DNA from: Sphingomonas sp.
Lineage (GTDB): Bacteria; Pseudomonadota; Alphaproteobacteria; Sphingomonadales; Sphingomonadaceae
Assembly (NCBI RefSeq): GCF_025362505.1
Contig: NZ_JANYGG010000135.1
Coordinates: 1 to 64,000, forward strand
DNA length: 64,000 nt
Reading direction: 5' to 3'
Position numbers and translations under genes: made by a program. The notes beneath the pieces are model-generated. The model saw nothing but the letters and a program-made list of their open reading frames with translations, made no database searches and was not told where the DNA came from. This document shows, in pieces, positions 16,029 to 23,459 of the stretch; within the stretch, counting starts at the first letter, position 1, and each line of letters starts with the position of its first letter.

Positions 16029-16763
16029 ATGAAGCTGTTCTATTCCCCCTTCCACACTTTCGTGCACAAGGTTCTGGTGACCGCGCACGAGTGCGGCCAC
16101 TGGGACCACATGGAACGCATCGCAACGTTCCCGTTCAAGAACAACCAGGGTGAGGATTGCGGCGACAGCTACGACATCAGCCAGCTGAATCCGCTCGACA
16201 AAGTGCCCACTTTGGTAACCGACGACGGCCAGTCCGTTTTTGGCAGCCAGGCCATCTGCGAATATCTCGACAGCACCGCGCGTACCGGCAAAATATACCC
16301 CGAGCCGGGTCCCAAACGGTGGGACGCCCTATGCCGGTTGTCGTTGTGCGATTCGATCTTCGAAAGCACCGTCCAGATGGTGATGGAGCAATGGAAGCCG
16401 CGCGATCAATGGAACATGGGCCTGTTTGAATGGCTGTGGCCCAAATTTACGGCCGGACTCGATTCTTTGGAACGCGACGCAAAGCGCGGCTGGGACAGCT
16501 TCGATGTCGGACATGCGGCCATGCTGCACGCGATCAGCTATCTAGGCTTTCGCGCCGAGTTTTACGAGGCGAAGGACCCGATCCATCCCAATTTCAACTG
16601 GCGAGATGGGCGCCCTGCTCTCTCTGCGTGGTATGATGAAGCATTGCAGCGGCCCTCGGTCCAGCGGCACTACAATCAACCGTTCGAAGGCGATGACAGT
16701 GCCGCAGCCTGTCAGGCTGCTGTGCGCGCTTGCCTCGACCTTCGCGCAACGAATGGGGCATGA
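16029..16763 (+). CDS. Glutathione S-transferase-like protein 1
   Basis: The 244-residue protein has a thioredoxin-like N-terminal domain: MKLFYSPFHTFVHKVLVTAHECG, then NPLDKVPTLVTDDGQSVFGSQAICEYLDS. The latter holds the cis-Pro (VPT) and the glutathione-binding Ser (GSQAI). An all-helical C-terminal domain follows. Substrate chemistry (conjugation, isomerisation, ether cleavage) cannot be read. It is divergent from the hydrolase operon across operator site 3 and overlaps the next GST gene by the ATGA tetranucleotide, so the two are co-translated. Confidence 0.8.
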   Translation: MKLFYSPFHTFVHKVLVTAHECGHWDHMERIATFPFKNNQGEDCGDSYDISQLNPLDKVPTLVTDDGQSVFGSQAICEYLDSTARTGKIYPEPGPKRWDALCRLSLCDSIFESTVQMVMEQWKPRDQWNMGLFEWLWPKFTAGLDSLERDAKRGWDSFDVGHAAMLHAISYLGFRAEFYEAKDPIHPNFNWRDGRPALSAWYDEALQRPSVQRHYNQPFEGDDSAAACQAAVRACLDLRATNGA

Positions 16764-17446
16764 TCGACCTTTATTACTGGCCCACGCCAAACGGGCATAA
16801 AGTGTCTGTCGCGCTTGAGGAGATGGAACTCGCCTATGCGGTGAAGCCCGTCAACATCCTCTCTGGTGAGCAACACACGGCTGATTTCCAGGCCATCAGT
16901 CCGAACACCCGCATCCCCGCCATCGTCGACCACGAAGGCCCTGGCGGCGGCCCGTACGCAGTTTTCGAATCGGGCGCGATTCTGATGTACCTTGCCGAAA
17001 AGTCTGGCCGTTTCTGGCCTGCCGAACTGGCCCAGCGATCCAACATCGTCCAATGGCTGTTCTTTCAATGCGCCAACATCGGCCCCATGTTTGGGCAATG
17101 CGGACATTTCAGGGGCTATGCACCCGAACGGATCGACTATGGGATAAACCGCTATTGCGGTGAAACTGTCAGGCTTTATGGCCTCATGAATGAAGTGTTG
17201 GGCACGCGCGACTTTCTCGCCGGCGCGAATTACTCGATTGCCGACATGGCGACCTACCCGTGGTGCGCGCCCATCGTTCGCGACCTCCACGCGATCGACA
17301 TCAATGACTTTCCCAATGTAAAACGCTGGGCCGGCGCCATTGAGAGTCGGCCAGCCGTCCAGCGCGGCATGGCATTGATGAGCGATGTGATGAAGATTGG
17401 CGATCCCGACGATGCCACGCGGGAAGCGCTATTCGGCAAACAGTAG
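16760..17446 (+). CDS. Glutathione S-transferase-like protein 2 (YghU/YfcG-like)
   Basis: The 228-residue protein starts MIDLYYWPTPNGHKVSVALEE, where the TPNGxKV motif is typical of nu-class (YfcG/YghU/Ure2-like) GSTs. SPNTRIPAIVDHEG and VFESGAILMYLAEKSG are the glutathione-binding segments. The start at ATG 16760 overlaps the TGA of GST 1 (ATGA). YfcG-type enzymes have disulfide reductase or peroxidase activity. With GST 1 and the HCCA isomerase-like protein, it makes three glutathione-fold proteins in module 1. Confidence 0.85.
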   Translation: MIDLYYWPTPNGHKVSVALEEMELAYAVKPVNILSGEQHTADFQAISPNTRIPAIVDHEGPGGGPYAVFESGAILMYLAEKSGRFWPAELAQRSNIVQWLFFQCANIGPMFGQCGHFRGYAPERIDYGINRYCGETVRLYGLMNEVLGTRDFLAGANYSIADMATYPWCAPIVRDLHAIDINDFPNVKRWAGAIESRPAVQRGMALMSDVMKIGDPDDATREALFGKQ

Positions 17447-17528
17447 TTCCGCATCAACAGGCTCTGGGCCGGCGAACCTAAAACAAGGTCGGCCTGGTGG
17501 GCTGTTAGTCGCGGCACCCCCAATGAAA

Positions 17529-17555
17529 ACGGGCGAGGCTAACGACCTCGCCCGT
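17529..17555 (-). terminator. Intrinsic terminator between GST 2 and the TonB receptor
   Basis: A perfect 10-bp stem ACGGGCGAGG/CCTCGCCCGT encloses a 7-base loop CTAACGA. On the minus strand the stem is followed by TTTTCATT, which suits termination of the TonB receptor transcript. It probably also limits read-through from the converging GST operon. Confidence 0.75.
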
Positions 17556-17575
17556 ATCCATGTTCATCAGGGCGC

Positions 17576-20125
17576 TCAGAACTTGAAGCCAACCTCCACG
17601 CCATAATAGGCGCGTGCACCCGGCGAGATGAAGTCACCGCCGAATTCAGGCGCCGGAATAACTTCGGCCAGATAGTTCTTGTTCAACACGTTGTTGCCGA
17701 ACGCCGCAATACTCCAGTTGTGGGCGCTCACCGCAGCCCGCAAATTTAAGACACCATAGGCGCTACGCCGGGAGTTCTTGAAGTTCCCCGGAACTGCGCC
17801 ACCGAAAAACAGGTTCGGCACGTTGTTGTCTTGCACCGTATGAAAGAACGTCGGGCCAGTGATGCGGTAATCAGCCCGCAGCGCTAGATTGAACGCATCG
17901 GCAAGCGGGACATCAACCTGCGATCCCAGATTGATGGTGTAATCGGCCGTATAAGGTGATTTGTTTCCGACCGTGTAGGGACGTACGCTGTTCTTCTTGA
18001 TCTTGCTCTCGGTCACATTTGCCGAGCCAAATACTGTCCATCCCTTGATCACGCGCGCACTCAGCGAGGCTTCACCGCCGTAGAGCTCGACCTTATCGAT
18101 ATTGGAAACAACCCGCAGCAGTCCGAACGGACCCACGAAGAACTCGAAGAACTGCATGTCCTTTACCGTGGTATAATAACCGGCCAGTTCATAAGTGATG
18201 CGGTTGTTGGCGAAGCCGCCTTTAATACCAACCTCGAAGGCGCTGCTGGTTTCCTTCTTGTACTGGTCGGTGATTGCCAGCCCGGCGTTTATCGGAACAG
18301 GCGCGAACAGCGCTGTGCCATTGTTGAAGAAGCCATCGATAATGGCCTTGCTACCGCCCGCGTTGAACCCGCCTGACTTGAAGCCGATCCCCCAGTTGGC
18401 GAACAGCGTCGTCGAAGGGCCAGGCTTGTAGGTCAGGGTCACCTTGGGCTCGATCTGCTGGAAGGTTGCCGACCGCGCCGCAAGGACGCCGCTTGGATTG
18501 TAGGCCGGATCGAGACCGGGGTTCAGGTAGTAGTTCGCTGGTGTGCTGATCGTACCGTTGGGGAAGCCGGTAAGCGGATTGCCAACCCAGCGGGTTCGTG
18601 CGGCCGCTGGAATATTGTTTCCGACCTTGCGCTCTTCAACATCATAGCGGAGCGCGAAGCCGGCCTTTAGCGTGTCGGAAACCTTGTAGTCGAGCGCACC
18701 GAAGGCCGCGTAGACGTTGGTTTTAAAGGTGTCGTCGGCCAATCCTTCCGTCGGATTGCGCGGATCATTCGTATAGCATTCCCTGATTACGCCCTGCCCC
18801 GTGTCGAGCCCGAGATTAACGCAAACCCGGCGGTTGATGTGGAGCAGATAGCCACCGAGTTGCCAGGTCAACGGACCATCGGACTTCGATGCGAGACGAA
18901 GCTCAGCGCTGATGTCTTCCTGGTTACGGCGCTGATACTGGGTGCCATCGCAAGTGCTCGGGCCATAAGGCTGCGATCCGCGGAACGGGCCGATCGTCTG
19001 GAACGGTTCCTGAACCACTATGCCGGCCGTTGCGGCCGCGGTTGCGGTACAGTGCGGCTCGTTTCCAAAGAAGCCGAACGCCCCGCTGGTGCCATCGGCG
19101 TAAAAATCATTCTCGATCTTACTGTAGGAAACATAGCCCGTCAGCTTGCCGAAACCGACATCGGAATCAAACCGGCCTGAGGCTTCGAACGTCTTTTGAT
19201 AGTTGTTCGGCACGATGTTGGAATCAAACCTGAAGATATGGTCGTTGACGTTGATGTTGGAATCGATCGTCTTGCTGATCGAAAACAGCCCCGGGATCTG
19301 AAAAACACCGTTGAAAGCGATCGCGCCGGCCTTGACCTCGCCATAGCGCGCCTTGAGATCGATTTCGGTCGAGCCTCCGATTTTTGCGATCAAGCGACCG
19401 TTGATGTCGAACTTTCGGTAGTTGTCAACCGAAGCGGCGCGGGTCGAGTTGCCCGGATAAGTTGCGGTGTTGACAGCAGTGGGCAAAAACGTGTTGCGAT
19501 AGAACCCGTCCGACTTGCCATAGTCGCCGGAAATAACAAAACCGAGTGAATCTCCGATCGGACCGCTGACCAGGCCCGAAGCCGAGTAGGTTTTATTGTT
19601 GCCGTACGACGCCTTGCCTTCCATCTGCAGGTGGTCACCCGGCTTGCGGGTGGTAATGACGATCGCGCCAGCCGAGGCGTTGCGCCCATAAATGGCACCT
19701 TGCGGACCCTTCAAAACTTCGATTTGCTTCAGAGTACCTTGATTCTGGTTGAGCGCCGAGGTGTTGGTTTTAAGAATGCCGTCAACCACCAGAGCGACGT
19801 TGTTTTCGGCATCGCGCGCGCCATTCAGACCTCGAATATTGATTTGGGTGTCGCCAGATTCAGCAGTGCCGGTCACAATGCTCACACCTGGGGTGAGTTT
19901 GACGAAATCGCTGGCTGTCTTCACCCCGGTCTGCTCAAGCGTCGCTGCGGTGAACACGGTCACCGATGCAGGAACATCCTGAAGCTTTTCGTTCTGGCGG
20001 CGTGCCGTAACAATGATTTCTCCAGGAGAAGCCCCTACTTCCTCCGCATTTTGAGCAAGCGCCGGACTGGCCGCACAGCTGATGCATGCGATTGAACTCA
20101 GCAAGACGAATTTTGCAGTGCGCAT
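17576..20125 (-). CDS. TonB-dependent outer-membrane receptor
   Basis: The 849-residue protein has a signal peptide (MRTAKFVLLSSIACISCAASPALAQ) and a TonB-box-like GEIIVTARR. A plug domain follows (DVPASVTVFTAATLEQTGV, DGILKTNTSALNQNQGTLKQIEVLKGPQGAIYGRNASAGAIVITTRKP). A 22-strand barrel ends in GVEVGFKF with the terminal Phe. Such receptors, very numerous in sphingomonads, import large or scarce ligands across the outer membrane. Its start lies 25 bases after the SnoaL-like gene stop, so it probably ends an operon racemase 2-SnoaL-SnoaL-receptor and imports the module 2 substrate. A strong GGGGAG ribosome-binding site precedes the ATG. Confidence 0.9.
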   Translation of the reverse strand: MRTAKFVLLSSIACISCAASPALAQNAEEVGASPGEIIVTARRQNEKLQDVPASVTVFTAATLEQTGVKTASDFVKLTPGVSIVTGTAESGDTQINIRGLNGARDAENNVALVVDGILKTNTSALNQNQGTLKQIEVLKGPQGAIYGRNASAGAIVITTRKPGDHLQMEGKASYGNNKTYSASGLVSGPIGDSLGFVISGDYGKSDGFYRNTFLPTAVNTATYPGNSTRAASVDNYRKFDINGRLIAKIGGSTEIDLKARYGEVKAGAIAFNGVFQIPGLFSISKTIDSNINVNDHIFRFDSNIVPNNYQKTFEASGRFDSDVGFGKLTGYVSYSKIENDFYADGTSGAFGFFGNEPHCTATAAATAGIVVQEPFQTIGPFRGSQPYGPSTCDGTQYQRRNQEDISAELRLASKSDGPLTWQLGGYLLHINRRVCVNLGLDTGQGVIRECYTNDPRNPTEGLADDTFKTNVYAAFGALDYKVSDTLKAGFALRYDVEERKVGNNIPAAARTRWVGNPLTGFPNGTISTPANYYLNPGLDPAYNPSGVLAARSATFQQIEPKVTLTYKPGPSTTLFANWGIGFKSGGFNAGGSKAIIDGFFNNGTALFAPVPINAGLAITDQYKKETSSAFEVGIKGGFANNRITYELAGYYTTVKDMQFFEFFVGPFGLLRVVSNIDKVELYGGEASLSARVIKGWTVFGSANVTESKIKKNSVRPYTVGNKSPYTADYTINLGSQVDVPLADAFNLALRADYRITGPTFFHTVQDNNVPNLFFGGAVPGNFKNSRRSAYGVLNLRAAVSAHNWSIAAFGNNVLNKNYLAEVIPAPEFGGDFISPGARAYYGVEVGFKF

Positions 20126-20150
20126 TTTTGAACTCCCCGATTTTATTATA

Positions 20151-20549
20151 TTAAACTAGAACGTTGGCTCCACTGAAATACACATAGACTTCCTGGAATT
20201 TTCCATCGCGGAAACGCCAGAAATTTGTGTTGTAAAACCGTGTTATCCCCCCGTCATGACCTGTCAGAACTGCCTCGAACGATGCAGTCACGCGACCGTT
20301 TTTTTCATCCACCGTGCATGCGAAGTCCTTGTGGACGATGGCTGCATAAGATCCGGTGAAATCTTCCAGCATGCGTCTTATCGACGCCTTGCCGGCGTGG
20401 CGAGTGAACGCGGTCTGGACGCAAAACAGCGCTTCATCGTTGAAGCATGCAATCGCCGCGTCGATGTTCTTCGCATCGACATTGCCGAAGTATTTGATTG
20501 TCGCGATATCGATCAACTCGTCGCGGCTGAGCGTTGGCTCATACTGCAT
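20151..20549 (-). CDS. SnoaL/NTF2-like protein A
   Basis: The 132-residue protein starts DELIDIATIKYFGNVDAKNIDAAIACFNDEALFCVQ and ends KFQEVYVYFSGANVL, an NTF2/SnoaL-like alpha+beta barrel. Family members include dehydratases, isomerases and cyclases, and binding proteins. It is a clear paralogue of the next gene; both share the YFxxVDxKxxxxxxxCFxxxAL opening and the VYVYxSGxNxL end. Its ATG overlaps the preceding TGA by one base (TGATG). The pair may form a heterodimer. Confidence 0.75.
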   Translation of the reverse strand: MQYEPTLSRDELIDIATIKYFGNVDAKNIDAAIACFNDEALFCVQTAFTRHAGKASIRRMLEDFTGSYAAIVHKDFACTVDEKNGRVTASFEAVLTGHDGGITRFYNTNFWRFRDGKFQEVYVYFSGANVLV

Positions 20550-20983
20550 CAGGCTTCTCCTTCCTTCAGCAAATTGTCGCCGCTCATATAAACATAAACG
20601 CGGTGAAACTTATCGCCTTTGAGATAAAAGCGGTTGCAGTTTTCATAGCGAAGCTCGGTGCTGCTATTGGGCGTAATAAGCACGGTAAACTGCGAGCAGA
20701 CCGAATTCGACTGCGGATCGGCGGTGTGCACAAAATTACCGTGCCAGATTTCGGCAAAATCAGAGAACAGCCGCGCAAACATCGCACGGACGCCGGCATC
20801 GCGTCCGGCGTGCACGGTGTTCGAGGTCACTTCAGTTAGCAAGGCATCTTCAGTGAAGCAGGCCAGCACCTGCTCCATGTCCTTATTGTCGACGCCATCG
20901 AAATAGCGCTTGGTGACGATGTCGATGTAATAGGGATAGGGCAGGGATGTCTGCCCCGCTCCGGCTTCGGTCCAGTCCGACAT
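20549..20983 (-). CDS. SnoaL/NTF2-like protein B
   Basis: The 144-residue NTF2/SnoaL-like protein contains YYIDIVTKRYFDGVDNKDMEQVLACFTEDALLTEV and ends DKFHRVYVYMSGDNLLKE. I use ATG 20983 (MSDWTEAG), which shares its A with the TGA of the racemase-fold gene, rather than the TTG three bases upstream. It is paralogous to protein A and tightly coupled on both sides. That tight coupling points to a stoichiometric job with racemase-fold protein 2. Confidence 0.75.
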   Translation of the reverse strand: MSDWTEAGAGQTSLPYPYYIDIVTKRYFDGVDNKDMEQVLACFTEDALLTEVTSNTVHAGRDAGVRAMFARLFSDFAEIWHGNFVHTADPQSNSVCSQFTVLITPNSSTELRYENCNRFYLKGDKFHRVYVYMSGDNLLKEGEA

Positions 20984-21732
20984 CAAGCGCTTCCTTTGCG
21001 AATGCCCGCATCATTGCCAACCTCTGGGAAGGGGAAGGCTTTCTTGCTGTGCGAAAGGCCAAGTTGAACGAGGAGTTCGGCCTGCTTGTAGGCAATCAAC
21101 CCCGGATTGATGACCGGGATAGGCAGGTTATCAGCAAGCCAGCGCGCCGATTGATGCATCGTCGTCGAGCCGAGCACGATCACATCGGCACCATCTTCCG
21201 CAATAGCTGCTTCTGCCTCGGCCTTCAGCTTTGCAAAGATAACCTCTTCCTTGCCGGCCAGCAGTTCGGCGACATCGGGGCGCGTCTTGATCGACCTGAG
21301 CGATGCGCAGCGCGGCCAGAAGCCATATTCCGTCAGCGTCTTTTCATAGAGCGGGAACCATTCATCCCACATGGTGAGGACGCAAAACTTCTTGCCCAGC
21401 GTCATGGCCATGTGAAACGCGCATTCACCGGGCCCGAGCACAGGGATCGACAGCCGCGAGCGTAGCGCCCGCAAACCGGAATCGCTCACCGTATCGATCA
21501 CGACCGCAGAATAACCCTCGTTCTCAGCATCGATGCCGGCCTGGAAAACTGTCCAGTCCATGAGCAGCATGTTATGATAGGAATCACCAAAGGCCGCGCC
21601 CCATTCCACCGCGACGAATTCAGGCTTGAAGCCCGGGGCGATCAAATTGACCGGTAGCTGGCTGGCGCGATTCGCAACGCCCGTTGCATCCATCGGAATT
21701 GGAACGATAACCTTGATGCGTTTTTCTACCAC
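20983..21732 (-). CDS. Asp/Glu racemase-fold protein (hydantoin racemase-like), paralogue 2
   Basis: The 249-residue protein is clearly homologous to paralogue 1: RIKVIVPIPMDATGVANR, VIDTVSDSGLRALRS, VLGSTTMHQSARWLADNLPIPVINPG. The start is GTG 21732, chosen because it aligns with the ATG of paralogue 1 (VVEKRIKVIVP versus MTDKRVLVIVP); the ORF track uses a TTG at 21759. Both expected catalytic cysteine positions are non-cysteine, as in paralogue 1. It heads a minus-strand operon with the two SnoaL-like genes and probably the TonB receptor. It is divergent from the FCD regulator. Confidence 0.7.
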   Translation of the reverse strand: MVEKRIKVIVPIPMDATGVANRASQLPVNLIAPGFKPEFVAVEWGAAFGDSYHNMLLMDWTVFQAGIDAENEGYSAVVIDTVSDSGLRALRSRLSIPVLGPGECAFHMAMTLGKKFCVLTMWDEWFPLYEKTLTEYGFWPRCASLRSIKTRPDVAELLAGKEEVIFAKLKAEAEAAIAEDGADVIVLGSTTMHQSARWLADNLPIPVINPGLIAYKQAELLVQLGLSHSKKAFPFPEVGNDAGIRKGSA

Positions 21733-21779
21733 TGGCTTTTCATCTACAGCTAATTGCAATGGACCGAGCTTAGGCTTAA

Positions 21780-21787
21780 TGTATACA
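21780..21787. promoter_or_regulatory. Operator-like palindrome TGTATACA upstream of the FCD regulator
   Basis: TGTATACA lies in the 87-base divergent gap between racemase 2 (start 21732) and the FCD regulator (start 21820). FadR/VanR-type GntR proteins commonly bind TTGTATACAA-like sites. On the other strand the region reads CTTTGTATACATT, sharing TTTGTATnCA with the palindrome at 22506. Confidence 0.5.
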
Positions 21788-21819
21788 AAGCTATCCGGTC
21801 AAGCTCATGGAAAAAAAGA

Positions 21820-22494
21820 ATGTCGCGCGCATCCGATCGAGCATATTCAATGATCAGGAACAAGATCCTTTCCGGTGAACTTCGATCGGGAGCAAAGATC
21901 GGCGAGGAGGCCCTTGCGGAGCAGTGCGGTGTTTCGCGCACCCCGGTTCGCGAAGCGCTGGGTCGGCTCGAAGCGGAATATCTGATCCGTCGCAGCGAAA
22001 CACAGCGCAGTTTCGTGGCTGACTGGTCGCTGGACGATGTCGAGGAAGCGTTCGAATTGCGCGGCATGCTGGAGAGCCGAGCCGCACGCCGAGCTGCCAA
22101 ACGCATCAACCAAAGTCAGATTGAGCGGATGAAAGTGCACAATCACGCTTTGCAGAAAGCAGTCGAACGCGACATTCCTGATACGCGGGTTTTCCTCGAT
22201 CACAACCAGCAGTTCCACACCATCATTCTTGAGGCGTCGGCATCTCAACGCCTGACCAACGCGCTGGCCAAGCTCATCGAACAACCGGTTATCTGGCGAA
22301 CTGTTCAGAATTTTACAGCCGGGGACTTGCAACGATCGTATCGTGAGCATGAGGAGCTGTTGGCTGCCTTCGAGCAGCATGATCCGACCTGGGCCGAGGC
22401 TGTCATGACCTCCCACATCCGCAGGGCATTCCACACTTATGCAAACGCCCACATGAACCAGCGGATTGTCGATAGCTCGCAAGCCGCTGAGTGA
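21820..22494 (+). CDS. GntR-family regulator, FadR/FCD subfamily
   Basis: The 224-residue protein has a winged helix (RAYSMIRNKILSGELRSGAKIGEEALAEQCGVSRTPVREALGRLEAEYLI). An FCD effector domain follows: EEAFELRGMLESRAARRAAKR, FLDHNQQFHTIILEASASQRL, YREHEELLAAFEQHD and the C-terminal SHIRRAF. The Asp/His-rich positions (DHNxxFH, H in SHIRR) are the usual metal and ligand site. The start at ATG 21820 puts the domain at the N-terminus; the ORF-track TTG start would place the operator inside the gene. Likely local regulator of module 2. Confidence 0.85.
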   Translation: MSRASDRAYSMIRNKILSGELRSGAKIGEEALAEQCGVSRTPVREALGRLEAEYLIRRSETQRSFVADWSLDDVEEAFELRGMLESRAARRAAKRINQSQIERMKVHNHALQKAVERDIPDTRVFLDHNQQFHTIILEASASQRLTNALAKLIEQPVIWRTVQNFTAGDLQRSYREHEELLAAFEQHDPTWAEAVMTSHIRRAFHTYANAHMNQRIVDSSQAAE

Positions 22495-22505
22495 CGGGGC
22501 CTTGA

Positions 22506-22519
22506 TTTTGTATCCAAAA
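22506..22519. promoter_or_regulatory. Operator-like palindrome TTTTGTATCCAAAA before the lyase gene
   Basis: Arms TTTTG and CAAAA flank TATC in the 41-base gap between the FCD regulator gene and the HMG-CoA-lyase-like gene. It resembles the palindrome at 21780, sharing TTTGTATnCA, and is placed to control the lyase-HyuA-HyuB-CoA-transferase operon separately from the regulator. Confidence 0.5.
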
Positions 22520-22535
22520 CTGCGATGTTTATGAA

Positions 22536-23444
22536 ATGGCTGTTCCATCCATTGCATTTGTCGAAGTGGGTCCGCGCGACGGCCTTCAAAACGAGCGCGA
22601 AACGATTGCCACTGGCGACAAGATCAAACTGATCGAACGGGCCATCGCCGCCGGAGCCAAGCGGATCGAGGTCACCAGCTTTGTCAACCCGAAGCGCGTC
22701 CCGCAAATGGCTGACGCCGAAGCCGTTTGCGCAGCGTTGCCGGACCGCGCCGATGTCACCTTTGTCGGGCTGGTGATGAATGCCAGGGGCGCCGAGCGCG
22801 CTATCGCAACAGGCCGGATTGACCAGCTGGGCGCCGTCGCGGTGGCAACCGACCGATTTGCCATCGCGAACCAGGGCCAGACCAGCGACGGATCAGTCGA
22901 GGCGGCCAGGACGATCATCGCCATGGCCCGCGCCGCAGGGCTGACCGGTCAGGCCACCATCGCCGCCGCGTTCGGGTGTCCTTTCGAAGGCGAGGTTGGC
23001 GAGGCGCGTGTCGTTGCCATGGCGCGGCGGCTGGCCGAAGCCGGACCAGTCGAAATCGCGCTGGCCGACACCATCGGCGTGGGAAATCCCGCGCATGTCG
23101 CACGGCTTGTCGCGCGTGTACGCGAGGCGATCGATCCGCTGCCGGTGCGGGTTCATTTTCACAACACCCGCAATACCGGGCTTGCCAATGTATGGGCAGC
23201 GGTGGAGGCCGGCGCGAGCGTCGTTGATGGTTCGCTCGGTGGGCTTGGCGGCTGCCCCTTTGCACCCGGCGCGGCGGGCAATGTGCCGAGTGAAGATGTG
23301 ATCTACATGCTCGAACGGGCCGGGATCGGCACGGGAATGGATCTGGAACAGCTGATTGCCGGGAGCATATGGCTTTCGGCAGTAATCGGGCGAAAACTGC
23401 CGGGGATGGTAGCGCAGGCACCGCGCTTCCCGCAGGCCGCATAA
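22536..23444 (+). CDS. HMG-CoA lyase-like protein (HMGL family)
   Basis: The 302-residue TIM-barrel protein has FVEVGPRDGLQNE (metal Asp and catalytic Arg), EVTSFVNPKRVPQMADAEAV, ALADTIGVGNP and VHFHNTRNTGLANVWAAVEAG. The signature cysteine loop GGLGGCPFAPGAAGNV is present. These enzymes cleave 3-hydroxy-3-methylglutaryl-CoA or similar 3-hydroxyacyl-CoA to acetyl-CoA or acetoacetate. Given its place beside HyuAB and a CoA-transferase, a non-HMG substrate is likely. It is the first gene of the plus-strand operon after the second palindrome; HyuA starts 15 bases later. Confidence 0.85.
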   Translation: MAVPSIAFVEVGPRDGLQNERETIATGDKIKLIERAIAAGAKRIEVTSFVNPKRVPQMADAEAVCAALPDRADVTFVGLVMNARGAERAIATGRIDQLGAVAVATDRFAIANQGQTSDGSVEAARTIIAMARAAGLTGQATIAAAFGCPFEGEVGEARVVAMARRLAEAGPVEIALADTIGVGNPAHVARLVARVREAIDPLPVRVHFHNTRNTGLANVWAAVEAGASVVDGSLGGLGGCPFAPGAAGNVPSEDVIYMLERAGIGTGMDLEQLIAGSIWLSAVIGRKLPGMVAQAPRFPQAA

Positions 23445-23459
23445 TCGAAGGGGACGTAA

